Assembly: GCA_025526935.1 (NCBI GenBank)
Contig: JAHLKD010000067.1
Span: 1-64,000 of the forward strand
Source: Cladochytrium replicatum
Lineage: Eukaryota > Chytridiomycota > Chytridiomycetes > Cladochytriales > Cladochytriaceae
Direction: 5' to 3'
DNA length: 64,000 nt
Below the pieces are notes generated by a model, which searched no databases, was not told the origin of the DNA, and saw only the letters and a list, made by a program, of their open reading frames with translations. Of the stretch, positions 24,338 to 36,492 are shown piece by piece. The translations under genes were made by a program, and so were the position numbers. How positions within the stretch are numbered: position 1 is the stretch's first letter; the number at the start of each line of letters is the position of its first letter.

Positions 24338-24990
24338 ATGGCTCACCGGCATTGCAACGCCCAAAATTGCGGGCATGACCACGGTGGATCGATGTACACA
24401 CAGTCTCTGGATGAGATGGATTTCGAACGATCTGTTCACGGCGTAGCACAGGCTGGCAACTTGGAAAAGCTAAAAAAGTTCCCATTTCTCAAGTTGGACG
24501 GACCAGATAAATATGGACTTACCCCACTTGTGAGTCGGCCATAAGAACGAACAAACTAGCTCAACTCAAGGAAGCATTATGCTAGTCGTGCTGGTCATCT
24601 TAATGTTTGTGAATACTTGCTTCTGTCTGGTGTGAACGTTAATACCAAAACAACCGAGAGTAAAACAACGGTAATATTGAAGAAGGCAGGAATATAGTAG
24701 GAAGATCTAACAGCTTGCTATAGGCGCTTCATCGAGCAGTCATGAGCAGATACGCTAGGTTGGTCGCCCTGTTGCTCCGTTACAAAGCCGATGTTTTCGC
24801 ACAAGATGGTGATGGGAGGAGCCCTTTGCACTTTGCTTCTGAGAGTAACGATCTTGTAATTGCGAAAGAATTGGTTGCTGCGTGTTCAGATCAACAAAGG
24901 ATGCTGGAATTGGTGGATAACAAGGGAAAGCGAGCCATTGATCTTTCAACAGCCAGCGACCTCAGATCTTACTTCAGCACACTGCAATAG
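24338..24990 (+). CDS. ANKRD39-like ankyrin repeat protein
   Basis: Three exons: join(24338..24529, 24575..24670, 24724..24990), 184 residues, nearly the length of animal ANKRD39 (about 183). The N-terminus has a Cys/His cluster (NCGHDHGG) and then LDEMDFERSV, the ANKRD39 hallmark LEEMDFERGI. Ankyrin repeats follow: YGLTPLHYASRAGHLNVCEY, TALHRAVMSRYARLVALLL and GRSPLHFASESNDLVIAKEL. The end, AIDLSTASDLRSYFSTLQ, matches the family tail (DLxxxxSDLRDLL). The role of ANKRD39 is poorly known; ankyrin repeats mediate protein contacts. The start Met precedes the Cys/His cluster directly. The sequence around the gene upstream looks decayed, but this gene is intact. Confidence 0.83.
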
Positions 24991-25205
24991 GGGATTGGGT
25001 ATTCATACTTTCCGAACAACAAAAGATTGATGTGATTCGTGTGATGTCAACCATTGCATAAATTCCTGAATCGGACTTGCACGAGACCAACGTGCGCGCA
25101 TGGCTAAACAGTAAATTTTGGTGCATTCATGGTTCATGCCATTGCAGATGGAAAAAGTATTTAAATAGAAGGCGAATATCTCAACGGATTTGGTCACTTT
25201 TCGCA

Positions 25206-27694
25206 ATGTTAGCTTTAGGGCTCTTCGTCACAGCTGGACTTGCAGCGTTTGGTCTGGTCCTTCCTGTTTCGGCGGTCTATGGGGGATTCGTCAAAACAAG
25301 TGGGAGAGACTTTGTGCTTGATGGTTGCAAGCGGTACTTCTCTGCAACAAACATCTGTGAGTTTTGTGGTGACGGTGATGTCCAATATGGTGATGTTCGT
25401 TCTATAGACTACCTCACCACGGCCGTCTCAGAACTTAACCGACCTCGCTTCGATAATGGGATGAACGCAGCTGGTAATCTCTCTGTCGCCCTTCAGAGTC
25501 ACGCAAGCACTGACCCCCAGTCTATGATAGCTGCCCATGGGCTCGAGGTGATCCGTATCTGGGGTTTCTGCGAAAGCTGCACCAACTCCTTCATATCTTT
25601 CAGTAACGGTGCAATGGTTGTCAATTCCACCAATCTTGAGGCCTTGGATTATGTCGTTGCAGGAGCATCGCAGCGGAACATTCGCGTTGTGATCACTCTC
25701 ACGAACAACTGGGCTGACTATGGCGGCATGGATGTCTATACCAAGAACTTGGGCGGAACGTACCACGATGATTTCTATTCGAATACCAAGATCAAGGCTG
25801 CGTTCAAGCAGTACATTTCGGCAATCGTGAATCGGATCAACCATGAGACAGGAATCGCGTACAAAGATGACCCGGCAATCTTTGCATGGCAGCTCGCAAA
25901 CGAGCCGAGGTGCGGCGGAGCGTCGAACAACCTGGCCCGTTCACCAAACTGCTCCCCACCTACTATTACCGCTTGGGCAGGTGCGTGATCAATCAAGCCA
26001 ATCAAAGCCAACCGACGCGGATCACTCTAACTTCACCTTCTCTTCAACGTGTTTTAGACGAAATGAGTACGTACATTAAGTCTCTGGATTCGAACCACCT
26101 TGTCTCTGTCGGCGATGAAGGCATGGGACTTCCTGCATCTGCCGGAACTCCGGGTAACGACTATGTATATCGATACAGTGAAGGTACAAACTTTACGGAT
26201 CTCGTATCACTGAAGAATGTGGACTACGGCACTTTCCATTTCTATCCCATTGGTTGGGGTCTTACGAATATTCCTCTCGAGTACGTTCCATTGATAATAA
26301 GAAAAAGAAAACTGATCACGGTACCATTCAGGGGGAACCAGTGGATCACCGCACACGCGAACATCGGAAAGGCGCTCAACAAACCCGTTGTTCTGGAGGA
26401 ATTTGGATTGGAGGAAAAGAGTTTGCAAAAGTTGAACTATGATGCCTGGTACCAGCAGTCGATCACAGATCATATCTCAATGGTTATGTTCTGGTATGTT
26501 TGAGCTTTACAAAACTAATAGCTGGACTGATTAGAAGATATATGCTCCCGAAAGGATGGCTGCTGGCTCTGATTACCCGAACTTTTCGAGTAAGATCAAA
26601 TCTCAATGCTATTAATATCTTCATTAAAATTACGTTACCAGATTACCAATTGTACGATAGCGATATGACCACCCTGATTGATCCATGGACAGTGAAAATA
26701 GTGGCTCAGAACCGTAAGTTTCCTTCAGCCTTTCGCTGCAAAGCATAACCTTGAATTTGTAGAGTGTTGCTTCACCTCTGCGCTGAAAACTGTCAACTTG
26801 ACTATTACTGATACCACTGTTTACTCTCTTCCTGGTGAGCAAAGCGTTTTTGTGATACGACTGTCGTCTTACCTCTTCACGACCCAACCAAGGTTGCGGG
26901 GCTGTATGGTACGTAAATTGAAGACTTCTTATTGGTTTACTGATCGCGTTACCAGGTCTACTTGCACTACTGGCTGCTGTAACCACGGATTATCCTGCAT
27001 AGATTTTGGAACTGGATATAAACAATGCCAGCCTCGCTTTCCCAGTATGAATACTAAATCTAACTTTTTAATCAGAAACGTTTTAGATATTTTTGTTGTT
27101 AGCTTACCGGACGGCAACTACGGGGCTCCCCGTGGTGATCACACCAGATCCGTGCAAGGGGGGACCGTACGACGCACAGACCAATCATATATTTCTCGCA
27201 ACTTAACTTTTCCACACAGGACAACCACAATGACTTCTGCGCTGTCTTCACCTCGCGCAACAACAACCACGTCTAGTGTCACCTCCTCGTCGTCGTCGCG
27301 CAGTACCACCACATCGATTGTACCAAGCATAACCACGAGGGCAACCACAACTACAACGACTTCCCGGGCAACTTCCGTCTCGTCGTCGTCGCCTTTGCCT
27401 ACTGCAACCTCATGCTCTGTCAAGTGGGCACAGGTAACTCTCTGTTTTAGAGCGAAGATCAAAAGTCTAACACGATAACTAGTGTGGCGGGATCAACTGG
27501 ACGGGTCCGAAATGCTGTGTTTCTGGCTCGACCTGGTGTGTATTCGTTTTTTATTGACTGGTTGTGAAACCACTGACTTTGGTAATTTGATTGGCCAGCA
27601 CTTACTCTAACGATTATTACTCTCAGTGGTAAGCTAACATACCATTTCTTTAGATGATCTGAGCCTACGTTCACATTGTTGTTCCAGCCTTTAG
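25206..27694 (+). CDS. Secreted GH5 endo-beta-1,4-mannanase with C-terminal Cys-rich modules and CBM1
   Basis: It hydrolyses mannan backbones outside the cell. The N-terminus (MLALGLFVTAGLAAFG...) is a signal peptide. The GH5 (subfamily 7 type) domain shows GLEVIRIWGF, the acid/base region WQLANEPRC (near 25890) and the nucleophile region VVLEEFGLE (near 26390), with introns after TAWAD and GWG. After the barrel come a Cys-rich segment (STCTTGCCNHGLSC, 26960), a Thr/Ser linker (27220-27410) and a CBM1 fungal cellulose-binding module: CSVKWAQCGGINWTGPKCC and STCTYSNDYYSQCL. The last two residues and stop come from a 7-base exon (27688-27694), after an intron starting at 27629. Reading through that donor instead would give SQW and a stop. 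Exons between 26500 and 27200 are only partly resolved. Confidence 0.82.
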
Positions 27695-27782
27695 TGAGAC
27701 CACCCCGTTGAATGGTTTGGCTCATATTTCTATGATCATAATTTGACCAGCCAAAACCACAATGAGCGATCTGTTTTTTTAG

Positions 27783-27867
27783 CTATGAAATATATTCTAT
27801 AACTAATGAGCTTCGGATGTCTTTTTTAACTATGAAATATATACTATAGTAATGAGCTTCGGATGTC
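27783..27867. repeat. Tandem direct repeat, about 2 x 47 bases
   Basis: CTATGAAATATATTCTATAA at 27783 recurs nearly unchanged at 27830, and both copies end in AATGAGCTTCGGATGTC. A few mismatches separate them. AT-rich, in the spacer after the mannanase. Confidence 0.8.
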
Positions 27868-28758
27868 CTCGGTGTGCATATCTCGTGATTCTTCTTTTGA
27901 CATTCTGGACGTCCGAGCTTGTATCTTCTAAGCACAGAAAAGCTCAAAGTTTAACTTTGGCAGACATAACCAGAAAGAAGAAAAACGGATACTACCTCGA
28001 AACCCGATTGAACATTCGAATGGGAAAAGTTCCTCGCAACCCGAGCCCTTTCATTGGCGTGATCGTGATTGTGATCATGATGAGTTTGGTTCACGAGGTG
28101 TGTAGTGCGAGTCCACTGACCCCGAACCATCATTTGTGCTGATATGATTACGAAATACTTCAAGGTGGTTGCACCAGGATGCTTCAAAGACCAGTGTTTC
28201 CGGATCGTAAGTGAGCCAATTGAAATGTTAGCCAGATCATTTCAACACTTTCCAACAGATCTATGGCAAGTGCTGCTTCACGTCGCCAAACGGCCATCTG
28301 CCCGCTCAATCTTGCCAGTAAGTGTTGAAGCGACAGTGATCTTAATATCGACTCATAAGCAGTTTAAGTTGTGAAGATCAAAACGCACCTTTCTGTGAAG
28401 GAGCTGGATGGTAAGGGACTGGATAATTCAACCACAGAATCGTCTAACCTATTGGATCTTCCGATTCAACAATGAAGTGTATGGGATTGGCCATGTGTTG
28501 CGGACTGTGCTTAAGAACAAGATTTTAATATTGCTCGATTGTTTAATGTTTGCATCTGTGGGCATACAGATACCAATAAAGAGCTCCATGTTGAACTGAT
28601 GAAAAGAAGAAAGTAAAATTTGCTCTGAAAGTCAATCACGGTATATGCAGAAAGAGGAAACGGGTTTGGGAGGAGTGGAAGAACGCAGCCACCATAAATA
28701 ATTTGGAACTGGAGCATCAAGCCATAAACTTGAAAGGGAAAGAAAGTAAAGTTGGCAA
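27868..28758. other. Spacer with a 96-codon open stretch, unidentified
   Basis: Plus-strand 27852-28142 is open, with a hydrophobic start (YLVILLLTFWTSELV) that could be a signal peptide, but no family match or clear continuation. The rest shows nothing recognisable. Confidence 0.3.
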
Positions 28759-29542
28759 TTAAAGGCACGACAAAGCAACGTTGTCGAATGACATAAGAAC
28801 AACCACGAGTAGTTGAACAATCGCCCACGCCAATGGGAGCCAGTTTGGCATTGCAAAAACGGGGTCGTTGGTGTAAACAAAGCTCAAAACACCACCTGCA
28901 AACACCAAACGTGTCAACTTATGCTGCTGAAAAAGAAGCATCATGAACTCACCGACTACGGCACCTGATGCACTCCCCACGATGAGGCCAGTAACTGCAA
29001 ACCCAACGAGAGACCAAACTCCGATGGTGATATATCTCAGTCCTGTCTCAGCAACGACAACAACAGCCGGTCGCTGAGAGCGCTCTTGTGACCATGACGG
29101 TGGTGGATAGAGAGCTCTTCGAGTGGGCGAAGTGGACTTTGCCCGCTCTGTATCATTGCTCTGACGGAGCTCTCGCTTCTTGTGAGCATCATTTCCACGT
29201 AAAAATGCAGTGAACGATATTAATCCAGCAACGGTGAAGGCAATGGTGAAGAGGATGATCGTGTAAAGAAAGGTGTACTGAACAATTGCTAGAACGGAGA
29301 AGAATAGTTGGAGATTTGCTGTGTAGACTTATCAGAATGAACTTACTTTCTGGATACCAAAGAACAGTCTTTGAGAAAGGGTATTCTGCTGATCTCGGGC
29401 CAATGACAAAATCGAATTCAAGTGGTGGTGGAGGCCTGTCAGAATACTCTCAGACAATCATGTAGATAATTCTGGAGACGAGAGCATACGTGTATCCTGG
29501 TGGTATTCCACTCCCTGCTGCCGAGTCTCCAGCAGATGCCAT
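28759..29542 (-). CDS. Small multipass membrane protein, TMEM170-like
   Basis: The start at 29542 gives MASAGDSAAGSGIPPGYT. An intron (about 29439-29490) leads to RPPPPLEFDFVIGPRSAEYP, and a second (about 29290-29345) leads into the membrane part. Four hydrophobic helices are visible: TFLYTIILFTIAFTVAGLIS; ITIGVWSLVGFAVTGLIVGS; FMMLLFQQ...LVFAGGVLSF; and NWLPLAWAIVQLLVVVLMSF. The final helix, with WxPLxWxxxQxLVVxLxSF, resembles the end of the TMEM170 family, whose members shape ER and nuclear-envelope membranes. A charged cytosolic loop with basic residues lies between helices 1 and 2. Family assignment is tentative; multipass topology is firm. Confidence 0.55.
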
Positions 29543-29650
29543 GTTGCCTTCCAATTCTGTGCTAGCACACAGCTCTCAAACTCAACTCGTCCGTCCTGAT
29601 GTCCAAACCCTCAATAAAAATTTCGCATAAATGACGTGTGGCTGGCAGTG
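29543..29650. promoter_or_regulatory. Short divergent intergenic region
   Basis: 108 bases separate the start codons of the TMEM170-like gene (minus) and the unknown Ser-rich gene (plus), so both promoters must share this stretch or overlap the genes. Confidence 0.45.
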
Positions 29651-31400
29651 GGGATGCTTGGCTCACGATCCTCACCTGGCGGTAATGGAACCCCGAACGA
29701 GCCAGAGGGAGGCCTAGACTCGCTGTCGCTTTCGAGCAGCATGGACAAGTTACACGCTCAAGTAGAGCGTCTTCGCTCTGAACTTCTGGAGGTGCGGCGG
29801 CGGCAGCAGCGATTTCCAGAAACAATCGCCTGTCCTTCAACAAATTCCGATTATTCAACAACACCTGGCTCTTCTTTTGCCGTATCCCAACGAAGATCTG
29901 AGCGGTCTTTTTCGAGACTACAGAGTCAGCCGCTCAGTGAAGCGCGTGATTCATACGTGGATCCAGAACCGCATCCGATACTTGCAATTCACATTGAGCC
30001 ACGACCCAGTTCGCTACCTCGTTCAGGAACTGGCACCGTTACTCCTTCAGCAGTAACAGCTCCTTCTAGAGCTACTCTTGATCAACGCGGAGCTTTGCAG
30101 CTCAATAGTGCTGTTGTCACCAATCGAACATACTCTGAATGTGGCAGCGACACATCGTTTGAACCTGAGTGCGATTACGAGGAGCTTGTTTACGAGGATA
30201 ATCCGGAAGAAATGGAGATGCGGCTCATGGAAAAGCTAAAGGATGCACTGGGTATGGAGGGAGCCCCCGACTACGAAGCAACTCCGGTTGATGATGAGCA
30301 TGCTTTGGAAGAGCAGCTCTTAAAATGTGTAGAAGGGGCTCTTAATGAGCAAAAGATATTCTCAAGTCCAAGAAGCAATGGTAATCCGAGCGACTCTTGG
30401 TACTCCGCTCAAGAGAAGAGACTTGATGCTTTGATCGGTTGCTCGCGCAACTTGCAAAACGGAGGGGATGAGCGTTCCTGTCTGTCTCAGCTTGATATGT
30501 CAGCCACCACTACCACAACAGCGTCCGACATGGAAAGTTTTGGGTCACTCAATTGGACCCAGCTCCGAGCACCTTCACTTCACTGCGAGCTGCATAGCGC
30601 ATCCAATACTGAGAGCCCTGGACGATGGGTTACGGTTTCCCCAGGGACTATCGTGTCTGAAAGGCAACCGGTTGATCACGAGAACAATCTTGACCAATGG
30701 GATCAAAATAGTCGCATTTCACCGCTAAGCGCGCCAATTCCTGTAGTAGGAAACATATTGCCACCAATCCCTGGTTCTCGAAATCGTGAGGCGGCGACGC
30801 AGTCGAAAGGATACTCACCTAGAGGTCAGCTCTCCAGAAACACACCAACGGGATCAATTCAGAGGACTTGCGGTAGCCCTCTGCGGAATCTCACGAATAA
30901 TGTGCAAAACTGTCCTGTGAACATTGCAGATCCCCCATTGCGAAACATTCCAAAAATAGAATATGAATCTTTCGTGAGCTCAAGTGAGGACAGCTTTGTT
31001 GAAGTAAGTGATTTGGATAGCTTCTATTCCGTACATGGTTTAATAGCTGTAATTTTGTCAGCGTGCATTGTCGAACGTAATGGCTAGATACCTCCCGCAT
31101 GATCTTGTGCATTCGGAACGAACAGCACCACGCAGAAATGAGAGGGCAACTATTGTGAATCCAGCTTTAGGTTCTGTCCCTCGCATTCTTGATCCGGTGG
31201 ATCAGTCGATGACCAATACCTGGATGGATTCGAGCTTGGCGGACGCGCAGGCACATATCGAGGCATTGAGGCGACTGCACCATCGCCAAGAGAACGGATC
31301 AGCGATGTCGCTCGGCGAAACATTCGAGAATGATGATAGCATTGTTGAAAGAAGCTTGGTGTTGCAGATTCCAAAGGATTTCCTTTCCAACCGTTATTGA
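29651..31400 (+). CDS. Uncharacterised Ser/acidic-rich protein with a short coiled coil
   Basis: Two exons, join(29651..31003, 31062..31400), about 563 residues; the 58-base intron restores frame into RALSNVMARYLPHD. Residues 35-60 (MDKLHAQVERLRSELLEVRR) form a likely coiled coil. An acidic segment (YEELVYEDNPEEMEMRLM) lies near residue 185. The rest is Ser/Thr/Pro-rich and probably disordered. The C-terminus has another helical stretch (LADAQAHIEALRRLHHRQ). I know no family. The Met at 29651 (MLGSRSS) is preferred; one at 29636 is also in frame. It ends 74 bases from the convergent CWC24 stop. Confidence 0.7.
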
Positions 31401-31474
31401 AATAGAAGCATGATTGCAAAAGCTCATTTTAAATTAAGATTCACATTCAATGGAACATTTTATCCAATGAAATA

Positions 31475-32750
<1,276 letters not shown>

Positions 32751-32962
32751 TAGAAATCAAATTTGAAATGTGGGAAACACTTTTCAACAGAAAAATAGGA
32801 AGAGTATAAGCATGTATTCGGGTCATTAAAAAATACATCGATATCCAGCATCGCCCTAAAGTGATGCCCAAAAAAAGAAAAATAACAAGAAAGTTGATCC
32901 AAAATGTTGGGAAGTTGAGCTTGATACAATAAAGTTGCGCATTCGAATTCACATTGTTTTGC

Positions 32963-33831
32963 TTAAGAAATCAAAGCGATCGCCTTCTCAAGAATGGAGA
33001 TAAGCGAGTTGATGGCGTTTGCGTCAAGGCCGCCAGCTGCTGCGGCATCAGTTGCTGCGGCAGCCGCAGTTGTGGTGGTGGTGGTGGTGGTGGTTGTGGT
33101 GGTTGTGGTGGTGGTTGTGGTGGTGGTCTTTGCCTTCTTCGTCTTTTTAGTGGTTGTCTTTCGGGCCCTTGTTGTAGGGCGAGTGGTGGTCGTGGTTTTC
33201 GTTGTCTTGGTGTTAGCCCCATTATTACCGCCGTTACCAGCTTTATTATTTCCAGCACCGCCAGCAGTATTAACCTGGACGTCTAAACCGCCAATGAGCA
33301 AAGACCAGCAAGCCGTAAAATGCAAAACATACCAGCGCAACCCATGTAGAAACCACCGTCCTCCTGGGAAGCCCATACCCACTGCACAACAGCCTTGCCG
33401 GTCTTTCCAGCAGGAAGCTTCACGGTCGTCTTGATTACGTTCACATCAACACCCTCAGCCAAGCTCGTGAACTGGTTGTCGTTTGCAAACTTGATGGCGA
33501 CGCGGACACCGGGGTCTGACTTATGCGGGATGGTGATCTTCCAGCTGACGTCGAAGTTCTGGCCTTCGGTGAAAGTGGTCTTGGCGGGACCCTCCTTTGA
33601 GCCGATGCCCACACAGGACTGGAGCTGTGCCGCGGTGATGGGGAAGTTGTTGATCTTTTCTCCAGGTTCAACCTCAAGGCCATCTGGTAAGTGGGGTTAA
33701 TGGATTGTTGGGAGAGAAGAAATGATCATCTATTTACCTCGTGGTGTTGGGACCTTCATGACAGCATGAGCTGAAGACTGGCGAGCTGCGATGGCAGCGA
33801 AGAGACCGTAGACGAGCCACTTAGTGAGCAT
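32963..33831 (-). CDS. Secreted LPMO-like copper-site protein with poly-Thr tail
   Basis: Exons complement(join(32963..33282, 33333..33683, 33738..33831)), 254 residues. The signal peptide MLTKWLVYGLFAAIAARQSS is followed by Ala-His, so cleavage would expose HAVMKVPTPR with an N-terminal histidine. That is the hallmark of lytic polysaccharide monooxygenases, where it forms the copper histidine brace. The core ends with VVQWVWASQEDGGFYMGCAD, like the tail of several fungal LPMO-type and chitin-binding domains. A Lys/Thr then poly-Thr linker (about 20 Thr) and an Ala-rich tail with a weakly hydrophobic end follow. No second copper histidine was pinned down by eye. Substrate unknown; chitin or cellulose are candidates. 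Confidence 0.62.
33070..33127. repeat. GTG/GTT microsatellite coding poly-Thr
   Basis: Repeats of GTG and GTT on the plus strand encode a run of threonines (ACC/ACA) in the minus-strand LPMO-like gene. Prone to length change. Confidence 0.85.
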
Positions 33832-34449
33832 GGTGTGTGTTCTGGTTGCTGATGGTAGGAACGTAGGTCGGGGTCTCGGTGTTTTTGGAGTGAAAAGGCT
33901 GGCAGGTTTCCACCAATGACCTGCACCCTGACGCGGCAAAGTGGCCGCTCGGCCGTTTTGATTGGGCGGAGCATTTCTGGGAAGGACCCTTGAGAGTTGG
34001 GCCTAGGGCAGATCGAATTTTGTATTATTATTATTGATTGTGGAATGTGTGCTCTCTCCATCCGCTCTCCAAGCAACCTGGCATACTGGCAGAGCATCAT
34101 GAGACTCTACACTCATCATTACACTACATTTTCGGGAGCAAGTTGCTTTGCAGTGTTTTATGTGAAGCGCATGTATATTTGCCAAGCAGTCTGTCACAGT
34201 TTAACACAAAAAGGATCCTTTCAGCTACAACCTTAGAACAGAACAAAGGTATCGTGAAAGTCTATGTCCAAAAGTACACAAAAAAAAGCATTTCCGAAAT
34301 AAAATTAACAATCAAGATTAAGATTCAAAAACGAAAAATCAAAAGAAAAGCGAAATGCTAAACGGAAAAAGTAGCTGCGAGTGGTGGAGGGAATGGTAAG
34401 GACAGAAAAGCGATCATAAAGCCAACAGAATAAAGAAAAAAACAACTGT
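33832..34449. other. Spacer; A-rich block at 34250-34440
   Basis: The first ~200 bases are the upstream region of the LPMO-like gene. 34250-34440 is strongly A-rich on the plus strand, consistent with a 3' region. No gene recognised. Confidence 0.4.
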
Positions 34450-36492
34450 TCACACTCTTGTGGTTGGTGAGGTTCCCAACCAGCTTCGAACTCTCTCCCA
34501 ATCCTTCTTCAGACGCTTCAGCGGACCCTTTTCCATATTTTGGGACGAGGAACCCCGAATGCTGGCATATGAGCCCTTCCTGTTAAGCCTCGGACCTCGT
34601 TGTGGTTGCGGCTCCTCGTCGTCCTCGTTCAGCGAGCAAACACTCACACGCCTCCACAATGCCGGTGGCTCACCCCGTGGTGCCTTCACAGCATGATCGC
34701 TCGAGTACCACCTCTGTCGGGAAGGCGGAACAAGCGGCGACTCGGGCCGTCCCATCGCTGCCGCCTTCTTCCTGTGAATCTCCTCGATCCGGTAGTGTTC
34801 GGCGATCAACACGAGCTTCTTCAGATGCGTCTCGGCATCGACTCGGAAAAGCCCGTTGCTTCGGTGCGTGTGCACGCTCGTCGCGCTGCTCCGCCGGCCT
34901 TTCAACCCCTCGCGCTCGTCGTCCGTGTCCTCGCCTTCCCGAACACGGAGAAGGAGCTCGCCGTCTTTGCCTTCATGAAGGGACACCCAGACGTGCGGGC
35001 TGCGCAGGTTGAACTTTGCGCACGGCTCGTTCTCGGCATATACGAAGAGCGTTGCGAACTGGATGACAAGCCGGACGGCTTTGGGTCGGAAGATGAGGGA
35101 GCGGTGGCTGGGGAGTCGGAGGGCGTTGGTGGTGATGGTGTACTCGGGGTCCTCGCGCTCGAGTGCAGAGGCCGGGGCGGCGTAGTTGACGGAGGAGGAT
35201 GTGGGTGTTACTGGAGTAGGTGTGAGTCTGCGCATGATGTTGAGGGCAGAGTAGCGTCGGAGTTTGGACGGGCCAAAGACCGAAAGTGGTGTGGATGGAG
35301 CAGTGCTGGAAACTACTGATGATGGTGCAGTGCTGGAAACCGCAGAAGAGGGTGCAGAGCTGGAGCCTGTTGAGGATGGGGAAGACTCTTCGCTTTTTGC
35401 CGGGAAGCTGAGGTCAGTCGTAACGATCGAGGGTGGTCGCGGAAGTGTGCGGTCCATCCTTCGGCGAAGTGTAGGTCCGATGGTGGGTGGTGGGCTCGCC
35501 GGGCGGAAGTCGAACGATGCCGAAGAGTCACGGCACTCGGTACGCAGCGTATCTGCGTTCTGCGCGTCCTGTTCGGTGTCGTCTGACTCGCAGCCGTCGG
35601 AGCGAGGGATGAGGTGCCCCTGGTGGAGCAACAGGCCGGCCTGTGATGGCGCTTGCGGCGGTGAGGAAACACTAACGTGAACATCGTCAATGGGATACAT
35701 TGGCGGAAGCTTCGAATATGAGGGTAGTCGGGATGTGAACGGCGAGAAGACCTCGTCCGAGAAACTGTTCGTCTTGCTGTTGTCGACCGATGTCGACGAT
35801 GAGGAACGGAGAGAACATGAGTGCGGAAGGTCCGCCGTGCTGCTGGTCGAGCTGTGCTTCGGGTTCGATGCTGGCCACGACGGCGGAACCGTGATGGTTG
35901 TGTCATTCAGCGGATCCTCTTCCAAAACCGGGAACTCCTCCTCTGCTGATGCGATCAAACACTCTTTTGTACATTCGCATTTCTCTTCAGGTGGAGCTGT
36001 AACTGTTGCCTGTCGAACAAGTGGTGATGCCGGTAGTGCCGGTGACCAAGGTTGACATGGGAGAGGAATCTTCTTGTCGAAGCCCGGGGATCCGGCCAGC
36101 GGAACGACCTGCGTGCGAGCGGGTGGGAAGGCAAAAGTCGTCTGTGAGCGGTGGAAGGAACTCTTGGCATCTTCCAGCGCTGTGACGGATTGTACGCTTC
36201 CACGGATATGTGTCTGCGATGAACACCGACGGACCGACGGTGGGCTGTGTATGAGGTGTACTGGAAAAGCGGGAGCGACCGATACCGGGGTGGCTCCTGC
36301 AGGTGTTGCTGCGTGCAGCTGGAGTTGTGTAGTGTGTGAGATCTGGAGTGTTGAGGGCGAAACCGCAGCATTTGGCGATGTTGGCATAGATTGCGAGACT
36401 GTCGAGCTAGCACCGCCGCGAGCCAGCTTTGAGTCGACAGAGCCGCTTCGTGCCAGATTGAAAGATGCGTGACGGTGCAGAGGGAAGACCAT
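34450..36492 (-). CDS. Uncharacterised 680-residue Ser/Pro-rich protein
   Basis: One uninterrupted frame of 680 codons, GC-rich unlike its neighbours. The N-terminal two-thirds is low-complexity Ser/Thr/Pro (many SSTAPS-type runs) with a Cys-containing acidic patch (EEKCECTKECLIASAEEEFP, near residue 170). The C-terminal third looks folded: RSLIFRPKAVRLVIQFATLF, CAKFNLRSPHVWVSLHEGKD, then HLKKLVLIAEHYRIEEIHRK. A basic tail ends it. No signal peptide or membrane helix. I recognise no family. Long open frames also occur on the other strand here because of base composition, but this one is the longest and has a continuous, plausible composition. Confidence 0.68.
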   Translation of the reverse strand: MVFPLHRHASFNLARSGSVDSKLARGGASSTVSQSMPTSPNAAVSPSTLQISHTTQLQLHAATPAGATPVSVAPAFPVHLIHSPPSVRRCSSQTHIRGSVQSVTALEDAKSSFHRSQTTFAFPPARTQVVPLAGSPGFDKKIPLPCQPWSPALPASPLVRQATVTAPPEEKCECTKECLIASAEEEFPVLEEDPLNDTTITVPPSWPASNPKHSSTSSTADLPHSCSLRSSSSTSVDNSKTNSFSDEVFSPFTSRLPSYSKLPPMYPIDDVHVSVSSPPQAPSQAGLLLHQGHLIPRSDGCESDDTEQDAQNADTLRTECRDSSASFDFRPASPPPTIGPTLRRRMDRTLPRPPSIVTTDLSFPAKSEESSPSSTGSSSAPSSAVSSTAPSSVVSSTAPSTPLSVFGPSKLRRYSALNIMRRLTPTPVTPTSSSVNYAAPASALEREDPEYTITTNALRLPSHRSLIFRPKAVRLVIQFATLFVYAENEPCAKFNLRSPHVWVSLHEGKDGELLLRVREGEDTDDEREGLKGRRSSATSVHTHRSNGLFRVDAETHLKKLVLIAEHYRIEEIHRKKAAAMGRPESPLVPPSRQRWYSSDHAVKAPRGEPPALWRRVSVCSLNEDDEEPQPQRGPRLNRKGSYASIRGSSSQNMEKGPLKRLKKDWERVRSWLGTSPTTRV

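Noticed and set aside
34600-35680. Several long plus-strand frames opposite the 680-residue gene
   Set aside because: GC-rich, low-complexity Ser/Pro coding on the minus strand leaves few stops; the plus-strand translations are Arg/Ala-rich with no domain.
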